Source: Bradyrhizobium sp. WBOS07
GTDB taxonomy: Bacteria; Pseudomonadota; Alphaproteobacteria; Rhizobiales; Xanthobacteraceae
Assembly: GCF_024585165.1 (NCBI RefSeq)
Contig: NZ_CP029008.1
Span: forward strand, 186,001-250,000
Direction: 5' to 3'
DNA length: 64,000 nucleotides
Shown here: positions 52,258 through 61,881 of the stretch, piece by piece
Layout: each line of letters begins with the position of its first letter
How positions within the stretch are numbered: position 1 is the first letter of the stretch
Translations under genes and position numbers: made by a program
The notes under the pieces: generated by a model
Seen by the model: the letters and a program-made list of their open reading frames with translations, nothing else
The model's database searches: none
What the model was told of the DNA's origin: nothing

Positions 52258-52935
52258 TCACGCAGCCCGCTGAGGCCGCCACGCCGTGTAGAGACCGGCC
52301 AGAGTTCCGATGGCGATCAGCGCGCCCGCCAGCAGCAGCTGCAATTCGCCATCGTCGGTGGGGCCGACGGACGACACCAGCCGGGTGACGATGACGAACA
52401 GAATACCGACGGCGGCCGCGGCGCCGAGGCAGAGATAAGCGAGCTCCCGCATCAGATTGCGGCCGAGAAGCCCGAGCGCGGTGAAATACATCGCGCAGGC
52501 GTTGGGATGGATGAACAAGGCGATGCGCGCGTAACGACCGTAGGCATCGAACAGCGATTCGCATCGGCGCAGGGCCGCTTTCGAGGCCACCCGCTGCAGG
52601 AACGGCCTGAAGAAACGAGCCTGTCCGTAGCTGAGAACGGCGCCGAGGATGATGGCGAGCCACGCCACGATGAAGACGGAGCCATCCACGGCCTTGGGGC
52701 TGAGCGCCACCGACATCAGGATCAAGGCCGTTCCGGGAAAATAGCCGAAGTACGGGAACACCGCTTCCAGCAGCACGCAGACGAACATGAAGGCCGGAAA
52801 CCATGCCGACCCGGTGGCGCCGTGCACGATCGCGTTCAAGTCGAACAGGCTCGTCCTGTACAGAACGAGGTACATGCACACGGCGAGGCCGGCCAGCGCG
52901 TAGAACGGCAGTGCTCCCGATAGAAACCGTCTCAT
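52258..52935 (-). CDS. Multi-pass membrane protein, possibly DedA/VTT-like
   Basis: 225 residues with about six hydrophobic segments (FYALAGLAVCMYLVLYRTSL, PAFMFVCVLLEAVFPYFGYF, FIVAWLAIILGAVLSYGQAR, and a C-terminal pair). The FGYFPGTALILM turn and the AYGRYARIALFIHPNACAMY block recall DedA/VTT-domain proteins, but the classical E and R motif residues are not all there. I cannot assign a role. No operon partner; convergent with the SDR gene. Confidence 0.55.
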   Translation of the reverse strand: MRRFLSGALPFYALAGLAVCMYLVLYRTSLFDLNAIVHGATGSAWFPAFMFVCVLLEAVFPYFGYFPGTALILMSVALSPKAVDGSVFIVAWLAIILGAVLSYGQARFFRPFLQRVASKAALRRCESLFDAYGRYARIALFIHPNACAMYFTALGLLGRNLMRELAYLCLGAAAAVGILFVIVTRLVSSVGPTDDGELQLLLAGALIAIGTLAGLYTAWRPQRAA

Positions 52936-53032
52936 CCGACCATCGCGCTTCGTTTGGCGGAGACGACGGCCTCGCGCTGTTCCGGATCATGCTTTAGGCG
53001 AACAAGATCGCTCCTGTCGATAGCGCGCATTG

Positions 53033-53515
53033 CTACGCGATCGACAAAATCTCGATCTCCTGCGCGCCTGCCCCGACGACATCGCCAACCGCCTTGCCCA
53101 TCAGCGACCGCGCCACCGGCGCGACGAAGGAGATCGTCCCGGCCTTCGGGTCGGCTTCGTCCTCGCCGACGATGCGATAGGTCTGCACGCGGCCGTCCGC
53201 GCGGCTGAAGGTCACCGTGCTGCCGAAAGCGACGACGTCGTTCGACACCGGATCGGGAACGAGCTGCGCCGTGCGCAGCCGCTCCGTCAGATAGCGGGCG
53301 TCGCGCAAGGGCACGGCCGATTGCCGCCGCTTCTCGTTGACGTCGTCGATGGCTTGTGCGGCTTCATAGGCCTCGCGGGCTTCTCGAAGCTGGGTCTGCA
53401 ACGCCTGCAGGCCGGCTTCCGTCACGAGGTTGGGATGCGGCGAGATCGGGCGATCCGGCAACAGCGTCTCGGACGCGGTCTCGGCGCTTTCTTCCTTGGT
53501 AAAGGCGACGCTCAA
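53033..53515 (-). CDS. GreA/GreB-family transcription elongation factor-like protein
   Basis: 160 residues. The start codon appears to be TTG at 53515 with AGGA upstream. The N-terminal coiled-coil part (TEAGLQALQTQLREAREAYE, DDVNEKRRQSAVPLRDARYL) and the C-terminal FKBP-like domain (FGSTVTFSRADGRVQTYRIV, DEADPKAGTISFVAPVARSL) match GreA/GreB. In true GreA the acidic tip of the coiled coil enters RNA polymerase; here the tip region contains DD (QAIDDVNEK). It is likely a paralogue of the housekeeping GreA. Its gene is single. Confidence 0.8.
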   Translation of the reverse strand: MSVAFTKEESAETASETLLPDRPISPHPNLVTEAGLQALQTQLREAREAYEAAQAIDDVNEKRRQSAVPLRDARYLTERLRTAQLVPDPVSNDVVAFGSTVTFSRADGRVQTYRIVGEDEADPKAGTISFVAPVARSLMGKAVGDVVGAGAQEIEILSIA

Positions 53516-53574
53516 TGCAACAATCCTGTCGAACCGTTCCGGGGGCGGCGCCAGGCGACGCCGCTTGTCCCGGA

Positions 53575-54060
53575 CTATATCTCAAGTTCGACGAAACGAC
53601 GGAGCTTGAAGACGATATCCGGCAGGGCCTGGCGGAACCGCGTTGCATTCTGGAAGCTGGTCGAGAACGGCGCGAAGGTGATCATCGCGTTCCATTGCCG
53701 GTAGCCATAGACCGTGATCGAGGCCCCGTTTGCCGGAAAATCCTCCAGCTTGCGCAACTCGCCCAGCACGAGATCGGCGATCGCTTCGGCGGGCAGCAGC
53801 TGTCTGCCATCCCGCGTCGTGACGATCTTTGCAGGCTGCTCGACCGGCTCCGCTTTGGCCGGTGCAGCGTCGGACGCATCCTCTTGCCGGATCGAGGTTG
53901 CCTCGGCGACGGGCGCGGAAACCGGTTCCGCTCCGTTCGCGGGCATTGTCGGCGGCGCCTCGGCGAGCGGCGGCGGTGCAACATTGTCTGCGCGCTTGTT
54001 GCCTCCGAGGATGCTGCTGATCATGGCCACAAGGCCAGCATCCTTCACGTCGTCACTCAT
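53575..54060 (-). CDS. Hypothetical protein with Pro/Ala-rich linker
   Basis: 161 residues. I chose the second of two adjacent ATGs (54060) because GGGGGA would be too close to the first. A short N-terminus (LVAMISSILGG) is followed by a low-complexity Ala/Pro/Glu linker (about 30-75) and a compact C-terminal domain (LPAEAIADLVLGELRKLEDF, GASITVYGYRQWNAMITFAP). I do not recognise the domain. Not exported by any visible signal. It ends 60 bp before the GreA-like start on the same strand. Confidence 0.6.
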   Translation of the reverse strand: MSDDVKDAGLVAMISSILGGNKRADNVAPPPLAEAPPTMPANGAEPVSAPVAEATSIRQEDASDAAPAKAEPVEQPAKIVTTRDGRQLLPAEAIADLVLGELRKLEDFPANGASITVYGYRQWNAMITFAPFSTSFQNATRFRQALPDIVFKLRRFVELEI

Positions 54061-54239
54061 CATTCCCCCGGCTTCGGCCTACTCTAGCACTGCTCCCGCA
54101 GACCGCCACCGGGGATCTGCGATCGGAGTCCGCCTGGCAGAGGCGGTTCGTCGCAGACCGTTCGCCGGAGGGCCCGGCTGAAGCTCCGTTCTTCGAAGGT
54201 CGCAGCGGCGCGACGCCCAGCGCCCCGCCGCGCGATCCG

Positions 54240-54578
54240 TCACCGCTTATCGAACGGAATATATTGATGGTACTGCTTGGGCACCGAGCTGCGATAGCGC
54301 GCGGGCACGGTGCCGGTGTCGACGGAGTGATCGATTTCCTGCTGCCGCGTCATCTTCTTCGCCGGCTTCTTCGATGCGCTCTTCTTGGCGTCGGTCGGCT
54401 GGCTGGCGCTGTCGGTGGTCGCAGCAGGTGCCGGTGCCGCCGTCGTCGCCGGCGCAGTGGCTGTCGCCGCAGGCGCGGCGGCCCCGCCGGCGGCGGGCGC
54501 GGTCTGGGCCTGCGCGAGCGGTGTCTGCATGATGAGCGCCAGCGCCGCGGTCGCGGCCAGCAAGAATGACTTTTGCAT
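54240..54578 (-). CDS. Small exported Ala/Thr-rich protein
   Basis: 112 residues from MQKSFLLAATAALALIMQTP at 54578, with GGAGG five bases upstream. The signal peptide ends at AQAQ. The mature protein is an Ala/Pro/Thr-rich stretch (AAPAATATAPATTAAPAPAA), a Lys-rich stretch and a conserved-looking end (QQEIDHSVDTGTVPARYRSS, VPKQYHQYIPFDKR). The C-terminal motif recurs in small Bradyrhizobium secreted proteins as far as I recall. Function unknown. The 231 bp between it and the next gene show no gene. Confidence 0.7.
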   Translation of the reverse strand: MQKSFLLAATAALALIMQTPLAQAQTAPAAGGAAAPAATATAPATTAAPAPAATTDSASQPTDAKKSASKKPAKKMTRQQEIDHSVDTGTVPARYRSSVPKQYHQYIPFDKR

Positions 54579-54809
54579 CAGAACCTCCAAAATTGCCTGA
54601 TCCCAACGGGCCGAAGCTAGGCCTGCGGCATCGACGCGTGCAAGTCTGGCGACATTAGGTCCGATCCCACAGGAGAACTGTGGCCGAGATCACATTGCTC
54701 GCCAGTCCGCTGCCGGTCTCGGACGACACGGCGACCATCAGGTCACCGGCAAGGCAGATGGGTCGTCGGTGATCACCCGGAGCGGGTCCTGCCGGCATGG
54801 TTGCAGGTA

Positions 54810-55328
54810 CTACCCCGCGACGCCGAGGCCGGCCTCCGCAAGCCGCGCCGCGAACCAGCGCGACAGCGTGTCGTCGGCAGCGCTGCTGACATAGACCTCC
54901 GACATCGTCACCCGGTCCTTGTCCAGCACCAGCAGCACGCCGATCCAGTAGGGAAACCAGACGTGGACATCGGTCAGCGCCCTCAGCTTGTGCTGGTCGT
55001 GCTCCAGCGGCGTGTGATTGCTCGCCTTGCGGATCTCCACGGCGAGCAGATTGTTCGGGATCTCGCGCTGATGCACGACGACATCGGGATAGATCGATTT
55101 TCCCAGATGATCGTCGGTCGAGATGATGGTGCCGTGGGGCAGATGCAGCGTGCGCTCGCCGAGCCGGTCGTAATTGCAGTCGACCGACCAGCCGGAGAAG
55201 TGCTTCTCCAGATGCACGGCGAAGCGGTGCGTCAGCGCGCGCTCGCCGATGTCCTTCTCGAACAGGAAGCCCTCGTGGGCGTAGAAGTCCCTGACAGCCG
55301 CGACCACCTTGTTCAGCTCGGTCTGCAT
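54810..55328 (-). CDS. Hypothetical protein with PD-(D/E)XK-like motif
   Basis: 172 residues from MQTELNKVVAAVRDFYAHEG at 55328 with GGAGG upstream. The segment YPDVVVHQREIPNNLLAVEI followed by RKASNHTPLEHDQHKLRALT resembles the nuclease fold core: PD (D81) on one strand and E98 on the next. The expected lysine two residues after E98 is R100, with K101 beside it, so activity is doubtful. No methyltransferase or toxin-antitoxin partner is adjacent. Family assignment is tentative. Confidence 0.6.
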   Translation of the reverse strand: MQTELNKVVAAVRDFYAHEGFLFEKDIGERALTHRFAVHLEKHFSGWSVDCNYDRLGERTLHLPHGTIISTDDHLGKSIYPDVVVHQREIPNNLLAVEIRKASNHTPLEHDQHKLRALTDVHVWFPYWIGVLLVLDKDRVTMSEVYVSSAADDTLSRWFAARLAEAGLGVAG

Positions 55329-55364
55329 CGTGCCTCCGGGCTCATCACGCGCACGCAAGAATTC

Positions 55365-55484
55365 GTAGCCCGGATGGAGCGTAGCGCAATCCGGGGTTCT
55401 CGCAAGACGCACGAAGTCCCGGATTACGCGGAGCCTGTCATCGGGCGGCGCTTTGCGCCGGCCCGTTGGCTCCATCCGGGCTAC
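55365..55484. repeat. Palindromic repeat, GTAGCCCGGATGGAGCG family (expanded copy)
   Basis: GTAGCCCGGATGGAGCGTAG opens the element and GGCTCCATCCGGGCTAC closes it, as in 34151-34236. Here the right half is interrupted by about 35 bp including CGGCGCTTTGCGCCG, itself a hairpin. Confidence 0.8.
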
Positions 55485-55516
55485 GAGGGCTGAATTCGCG
55501 GCGCGATCGGCCAGAC

Positions 55517-57064
55517 CTACACCTGGACTTCGATCAGCCGCGGCCCGGGCTCGGCGACGGCTTCGGCCAAGGCCTTGTTGAACTCGTCGGCATTGGTGAC
55601 GGCGCGGCCGGGCACGCCCATGCCCTTGGCCAGCGCGACGAAATCCAGCGTCGGACGGTCGAGCCGCAGCATGTCGTTGGCGCGCTGGCCGGGCTCGCCG
55701 GCGCCGACATTGTCGAACTCGCCGCGCAGGATCTGGTAGATGCGGTTGGCGAACACGATGGTGACGATGTTGAGGTTCTCGCGCGCCTGGGTCCACAGCG
55801 ACTGGATCGTGTACATCGCGCTGCCGTCACCGACCATGGTGATGACCTTGCGGTCCGGGCAGGCGATCGCGGCGCCGATCGACAGCGGCGTCGAGAAGCC
55901 GATCGAGCCGCCCATGTTCTGCAGCCAGTCGTGGGGAGCTGCCGCCGCGGTCGGCGGGAAGAAGCCGCGGCCGGTGGTCAGGGACTCGTCGACCATGATG
56001 GCGTTCTCGGGGATCGCGCACGCGATCGCCTGCGCGATCGAGGCGAAGGTCAGCGCGCCCGTCGGCTTGACCAGCTCCTGCAAAGCCTGCGGCTTGACGT
56101 CCGCAGGCCTGGCCTTCACCGCGCCGGCGAGCGCCTCGAGCGCGGCGACCGAGTTCTCGCCCCAGGAGGTCATGCGATGGACCTCGCAGCCTTCCGGCTT
56201 GAGCATGCTCGGCTTGTTCGGATAGGCGAAGAACGCCACGGGATCGTCGGACTCGACCAGCACGATGTGACGGAACTTGGCCAGCATCGGCAGCGCCTGC
56301 TCGATCACGTAATGGATGCGGTCGATCGAGAAGCGGCCGCGGCCGCGCGCCATCTTGGGCCGGAAGGTCGGGCCCATCACGGTACAGCCGGTCTTGTTCG
56401 CGATGCGCTCGGCGAACGCCAGGCCCTGCTCGCTCAGGGCGCTGCCGGTCATCAAGAGCAGCGTGCCCTCGCCGTCGCCATGCAGGATCTTTGCGGCCTG
56501 CTCGACCGCCTGCGGCGAATAGCTCGCGCGCTGCTGCTCGGCCGGGACCTCGGCGATGCCGTCGGCCTCGTTCCAGGCGGTGTCGGCGGGCAGGATCAGG
56601 GTGGCGATCTGCGGCGGCGCGCTCTTGGCGGCGGCAATGGCCGCGGCGCCGTCAGCGGCGACCGATTTGGCATCCGGCGAGGTCCGGACCCAGGACGACA
56701 TCGGCCGGGCCAGGCCCTCGATGTCGGAGGTCAGCGGCGCGTTGTAGCCGATGTGGTAGACCGCGTGCTGGCCGACGATGTTGACGATGCCGGAATTGGC
56801 CTTCTTGGCGTTGTGCAGATTGGCAAGGCCGTTGGCGAGGCCGGGGCCGAGATGCAGCAGGGTCGAGGCCGGCGTGCCCTTCATGCGGAAATAGCCGTCG
56901 GCCGCGCCCGTCACCACGCCCTCGAACAGGCCGAGCACGCAGCGCATGCCCGGCACACGATCCAGCGCTGCGACAAAATGCATCTCGGAAGTGCCCGGGT
57001 TGGTGAAGCAGACGTCCACCCCGCCCTTGACCATCGTCCGCACCAGGCTTTCCGCACCGTTCAT
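55517..57064 (-). CDS. Thiamine-diphosphate-dependent enzyme, acetolactate synthase large-subunit family
   Basis: 515 residues. The ThDP glutamate is in VLGLFEGVVTGAADGYFRMK, and the C-terminal Mg/ThDP motif is VGDGSAMYTIQSLWTQARENLN, with the GDGS...N pattern. The length is shorter than housekeeping IlvB (about 570-590), and the sequence belongs to the IlvB-like/benzoylformate decarboxylase-like branch that often lacks a regulatory subunit. No ilvH-like gene is next to it. The keto-acid substrate is unknown, so I avoid the name ilvB. Confidence 0.85.
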   Translation of the reverse strand: MNGAESLVRTMVKGGVDVCFTNPGTSEMHFVAALDRVPGMRCVLGLFEGVVTGAADGYFRMKGTPASTLLHLGPGLANGLANLHNAKKANSGIVNIVGQHAVYHIGYNAPLTSDIEGLARPMSSWVRTSPDAKSVAADGAAAIAAAKSAPPQIATLILPADTAWNEADGIAEVPAEQQRASYSPQAVEQAAKILHGDGEGTLLLMTGSALSEQGLAFAERIANKTGCTVMGPTFRPKMARGRGRFSIDRIHYVIEQALPMLAKFRHIVLVESDDPVAFFAYPNKPSMLKPEGCEVHRMTSWGENSVAALEALAGAVKARPADVKPQALQELVKPTGALTFASIAQAIACAIPENAIMVDESLTTGRGFFPPTAAAAPHDWLQNMGGSIGFSTPLSIGAAIACPDRKVITMVGDGSAMYTIQSLWTQARENLNIVTIVFANRIYQILRGEFDNVGAGEPGQRANDMLRLDRPTLDFVALAKGMGVPGRAVTNADEFNKALAEAVAEPGPRLIEVQV

Positions 57065-57364
57065 TCTTTTTGCTCCGCAACCGGTCGCTTCCGGCGATCC
57101 ATGCGATCAATCATTGTTCGCGCGGCCCGTCAAAGCAAGAGCCGGCATCGCGGCCCTGCCCCGCATGACGATGCGCGGGTTTGGCTAATGCTCCGTTCCG
57201 GTGGAGTTGGAACGGAGTCTGACGTTCTTGAGCAAATTGACGCGGTTGCCGATTTGGTGACACCATCCGTTAAGGATGCCCTGCCTCACGGGCCCGTGGG
57301 TTGCGAAATGCCCGCAAATATGGCCTGTGGCTTTCGTTGAATCGATTTTATTCTGGGGGAAGCA

Positions 57365-57940
57365 ATGATCCGGTTTTTTGCCGCGCCGATCGCCGCAATC
57401 GCGCTCGTGCTGGCCGGCGCGGCCGACGCATCCGCGGCGGGAATGATAGACTTCACGGGCACCAGTTCCACCGGCTTTCTCGGCAGCGGCGCCAGCCCGA
57501 TCCCCCGCACCACCGTCATGTACAACGGCAATTATGCGCCCGGCACGGTCGTGGTGAACACGGCCGAGCGCCGGCTCTATCTGGTGCTCGGGAACGGTCA
57601 GGCGCTGCGCTACGGCATCGGCGTCGGCCGCGACGGCTTCCGCTGGGGCGGGATGCACAGGATCACCGCCAAGAAGGAATGGCCGGACTGGACGCCGCCC
57701 TCGCAGATGCTGGCCCGCCGCCCCGACCTGCCGCGCCACATGAAGGGCGGCATCGACAACCCGCTCGGCGCACGCGCGATGTATCTGGGCTCGACGCTCT
57801 ATCGCATCCACGGCTCCAACGAGCCCGAGACGATCGGCCAGGCGGTCTCCTCGGGCTGCTTCCGCATGACCAACGACGACGTCAGCGATCTCTACAGCCG
57901 CGTCGCGGTCGGCACCCCTGTGGTGGTGCTGAACAACTGA
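57365..57940 (+). CDS. L,D-transpeptidase (YkuD domain)
   Basis: 191 residues with a signal peptide (MIRFFAAPIAAIALVLAGAA, cut near ASAA). The YkuD domain runs from about 62 to 190. The catalytic motif is H149 (YRIHGSNEPE) with SSGCFRM, nucleophile C165. It forms 3-3 peptidoglycan cross-links or attaches proteins to the wall in the periplasm. A ribosome binding site GGGGGAAGC precedes the ATG. The 300 bp upstream hold no gene, only a CTCCGTTCC/GGAACGGAG hairpin at 57191-57217. Confidence 0.92.
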   Translation: MIRFFAAPIAAIALVLAGAADASAAGMIDFTGTSSTGFLGSGASPIPRTTVMYNGNYAPGTVVVNTAERRLYLVLGNGQALRYGIGVGRDGFRWGGMHRITAKKEWPDWTPPSQMLARRPDLPRHMKGGIDNPLGARAMYLGSTLYRIHGSNEPETIGQAVSSGCFRMTNDDVSDLYSRVAVGTPVVVLNN

Positions 57941-57956
57941 TGAGAGGCAAGCCCTC

Positions 57957-58046
57957 GTAGGGTGGGCAAAGGCGCGAAGCGCCGTGCCTACGATCTTTCC
58001 GATCCGGCCACAGATGCGTGGGCACGCTCCGCTTTGCCCACCCTAC
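57957..58046. repeat. Inverted repeat, GTAGGGTGGGCAAAG family
   Basis: GTAGGGTGGGCAAAG (57957-57971) and CTTTGCCCACCCTAC (58032-58046) are perfect 15-base arms. The inner part has GGCGCGAAGCGCC. This is a widespread rhizobial intergenic element, to my knowledge, and occurs once here. Confidence 0.8.
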
Positions 58047-58124
58047 GCACTCTCACTCCCTCGCGACAAACAACGCCGGGAACCGCGGGAGGTGCGACCT
58101 TGCGCCCTTGTGCGCGCGGCGTGA

Positions 58125-58961
58125 ATGCGGCAGCGTCGCACCATGATGAGCGCATTGAATCCGTCCTCGGCTGCCGTTCGCTCCGCCCTGCTGGCGTTCG
58201 CGGCGCTCACGTTGATGCCCGACATCACGGTGGCGGCCGCCGCCGGTGAATTGCCCGCAGTCTCCGCGCGCCAGCGCGCCGAGAAGAAGAGCTTCACCGA
58301 CGGCGAGATCGTCGACGGCTTCCTGAAGACGGCGTTCGGCGCCGAATATCACCTCGCCGGCCGCGTCGACCGCATCCGCAAGTTCGACGGACCCGTGCGC
58401 GTCTACGCCGAGAGCGACCGCGCCGATCGCAAGGCGCAACTGGCCAAGGTCGTGGCCGACATCGGCAAGCGCGTGCAGCATCTCGACATCGCCATGACCG
58501 CGACCTCCGAAGCGGCCAATGTGCGGGTGAAGCTGGTGCGCGATCGCGACGTCTACCGCACCCTCACCAGCTTCTACGGCGCCGCGAAGGCGCGCGAGAT
58601 CCGCTCCTCGCTCGACCCGCAATGCCTGTCCGGCTTCCGCAAGAACGACAATTTCGAGATCGAGCATTCCGACGTGATCCTCACCGTCGACAACGGCGAT
58701 TTCGTCTTTCTCGACTGCGCCTATGAGGAGCTGCTGCAATCGCTCGGGCCGATCAACGACACCACCAGCGTGCCCTGGACCATGTTCAACGACAACGTCT
58801 CGATGGGCTATTTCGACGTCTACGACCAGTACATCCTCAATTTGCTGTACGACCCCCGCATCAGGGCGGGCATGACCCTCCCCGAGGTCAAGGCCGTGCT
58901 GCCCGCCGTGCTCAAGGACGTGCGGGCGTGGGTGAAGCAGGTGAACGAGCTGAAGGACTGA
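58125..58961 (+). CDS. DUF2927 family exported protein
   Basis: 278 residues; ATGs at 58143 and 58146 are alternative starts and none has a strong ribosome binding site. An N-terminal signal (SALLAFAALTLMPDITVAAA) is followed by the DUF2927 domain (GEIVDGFLKTAFGAEYHLAG, RKFDGPVRVYAESDRADRKA), with the later block FLDCAYEELLQSLGPINDTT. The family resembles zinc-metalloprotease-like secreted proteins, but no HExxH motif is visible. The role is unknown. It is followed by an intergenic repeat and is convergent with the threonine-synthase-like gene. Confidence 0.75.
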   Translation: MRQRRTMMSALNPSSAAVRSALLAFAALTLMPDITVAAAAGELPAVSARQRAEKKSFTDGEIVDGFLKTAFGAEYHLAGRVDRIRKFDGPVRVYAESDRADRKAQLAKVVADIGKRVQHLDIAMTATSEAANVRVKLVRDRDVYRTLTSFYGAAKAREIRSSLDPQCLSGFRKNDNFEIEHSDVILTVDNGDFVFLDCAYEELLQSLGPINDTTSVPWTMFNDNVSMGYFDVYDQYILNLLYDPRIRAGMTLPEVKAVLPAVLKDVRAWVKQVNELKD

Positions 58962-58983
58962 GCTCACTGGCGAAGTGACGCTT

Positions 58984-59141
58984 CCTTCCCTCTCCCCTTG
59001 TGGGAGAGGGTGGCTCGCCGCGCAGCGGCGAGACGGGTGAGGGGTATCTTTCCGCGCGTTCAGTACGCATTGAGTCCGCGCAGAGATACCCCTCATCCGG
59101 CGCTTCGCGCCACCTTCTCCCACAAGGGGAGAAGGAAGAAG
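58984..59141. repeat. Palindromic intergenic repeat, CCTCTCCCCTTGTGGGAG family
   Basis: Opens TCCCTCTCCCCTTGTGGGAG and closes CTCCCACAAGGGGAGAAGGA, with GCCGCGCAGCGGCGAGACGG inside. Nearly the same sequence as 42731-42888. Sits between convergent genes. Confidence 0.88.
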
Positions 59142-59175
59142 ATCGGCTTCGCTGCGCTCTACCCATCCTACTGCC

Positions 59176-60300
<1,125 letters not shown>

Positions 60301-60498
60301 GGGAGTCTCCGGGGGCAGAGCCGATCCGGTCGATATGTCCGAACATGCAGGTTTTATCCAGTCACCTGTTCGGACCGCCGAGGCGGCCGCCCGCCCCTTC
60401 AAAAATGACAGCAATTACATAGATATAGGAAACATTCTGGCGCCGCTCTTCGATCCGGACGAGCGCGGGAATGGGTCGCGGCCGCCGCGCACGATTAA

Positions 60499-60526
60499 CT
60501 TGTCTGTCGCTCGCCGCGGTTACAAT
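60499..60526 (+). promoter_or_regulatory. Possible promoter for the uracil-catabolism operon
   Basis: CTTGTC and TACAAT are separated by 16 bp, about 90 bp before the GTP cyclohydrolase start. The hexamers resemble alphaproteobacterial housekeeping elements. Tentative. Confidence 0.35.
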
Positions 60527-60617
60527 ATGTTGGATTGAGCTTGCGCCGCCGGTTCGGCCTCGCAAGCGAGCCAGGCCCGTCCCAGCGGCGGGCCGTTGGC
60601 TTTTTGGGAGCCTGGAC

Positions 60618-61874
60618 ATGAGCCGCGCTAACCGTACCGACCACATCCGCCTCACCTCCCATCCGGAGCCGGGCAAGAAGTCCGCCTTCCCGATCCACTG
60701 GGGCGCCACCGAGGCGCGCGCGCGTGGGCCGGTCATCGGCACGGTGTCGCGCGCCGGCGATCGCAACGTGATCGGCAGCCATGGCGGCTCCTATGCGATG
60801 TACCGTGCGCTCGCGGTGTCCGCCGGCGCACTCGATCCGATTCGCAGGCCCGACCTCACCAACACGTTTCCGGCCGCGACCATCGGCCCGTTCGAGCAGT
60901 GGCAGGATCCGGCCAAGATCGTCGCGCTCGATCCCTGGGGCCATCTGGTCGCCGAAAACTTTCGTCAGGAGATCACTGAGGGCGCGGACATCCGCCCGAG
61001 CATCGCGGTGACGCGGGCGCGGCTGGACCTGCCGGAGATCCGCGAGGCACTCGCCGCGAAACGGCTGCGCGCCGACGGCGAGGTCGTGCACGCCAATGGC
61101 AGCGTCTCCGTGGTGAAGATCGCGATCGATCCGGTCTGGTATCTGCCCGGCCTTGCGACGCGCTTCGGCACTGGCGAGACCGAGCTGCGCCGCACGCTGT
61201 TCGAGCAGACCGCCGGCATGTTCCCCGAACTGGTGACGCGGCCGGACATGAAGGTGTTCCTGCCGCCGATCGGCGGCACCACCGTCTACATGTTCGGCGA
61301 CGTGACGAAACTGCCGGACCATCGCACCAGGATCACCTGCCGCGTCCACGACGAGTGCAACGGCTCCGACGTGTTCGGCTCCGACATCTGCACCTGCCGG
61401 CCCTATCTGATCCACGGCATCGAGGAATCCGCGCGCGGCGCGCAGGAGGGCGGGCTCGGGCTCGTCGTCTACAACCGGAAAGAGGGCCGCGCGCTCGGCG
61501 AGGTCACCAAATTCCTGGTCTACAACGCACGCAAGCGCCAGGAGGACGGCGACGCCGCGGCGGCTTACTTCGAGCGCACCGAATGCGTCGCCGGCGTGCA
61601 GGACGCGCGCTTCCAGCAATTGATGCCGGACACGATCCACTGGCTCGGCCTCAAGCGCATCGACCGCTTCCTGTCGATGAGCGACATGAAATACGACGCG
61701 CTGACTTCGCAAGGCATCGACATCGTCGAGCGCGTGCCGATCCCGCCGGAGCTGATCCCGGCCGACGCCTATGTCGAGATCGCCGCGAAGAAGGCCGCCG
61801 GCTATTATTCGACCGACATCGCGCCGGAAAAGGACGTCGATGGCGTGGTCGGACGTTCGCTGGAAAAATACTGA
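60618..61874 (+). CDS. GTP cyclohydrolase II-type enzyme, URC1-like
   Basis: 418 residues from MSRANRTDHIRLTSHPEPGK at 60618 with GGGAG upstream. The GCH-II core follows a long N-terminal extension. The zinc cysteines are in RVHDECNGSDVFGSDICTCR, and the catalytic segment is GLGLVVYNRKEGRALGEVTK. The housekeeping RibA is about half this size. Longer versions beside a DUF1688 gene belong to the URC uracil-degradation pathway known from yeasts, where URC1 is a GCH-II homologue. The DUF1688 gene begins 7 bp after the stop and a uracil phosphoribosyltransferase-like gene follows, so a uracil-catabolic role is more likely than riboflavin synthesis. Confidence 0.85.
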   Translation: MSRANRTDHIRLTSHPEPGKKSAFPIHWGATEARARGPVIGTVSRAGDRNVIGSHGGSYAMYRALAVSAGALDPIRRPDLTNTFPAATIGPFEQWQDPAKIVALDPWGHLVAENFRQEITEGADIRPSIAVTRARLDLPEIREALAAKRLRADGEVVHANGSVSVVKIAIDPVWYLPGLATRFGTGETELRRTLFEQTAGMFPELVTRPDMKVFLPPIGGTTVYMFGDVTKLPDHRTRITCRVHDECNGSDVFGSDICTCRPYLIHGIEESARGAQEGGLGLVVYNRKEGRALGEVTKFLVYNARKRQEDGDAAAAYFERTECVAGVQDARFQQLMPDTIHWLGLKRIDRFLSMSDMKYDALTSQGIDIVERVPIPPELIPADAYVEIAAKKAAGYYSTDIAPEKDVDGVVGRSLEKY

Positions 61875-61881
61875 TCGCGCG

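Noticed and set aside
54579..54809. Possible gene remnant in the 231-bp gap
   Set aside because: Short frames on both strands read plausibly for about 30 codons, but neither has a start signal or a recognisable family.
57191..57217. CTCCGTTCC/GGAACGGAG hairpin as a riboswitch or terminator
   Set aside because: A single short stem with no T tract, far from both flanking genes; no riboswitch motif recognised.
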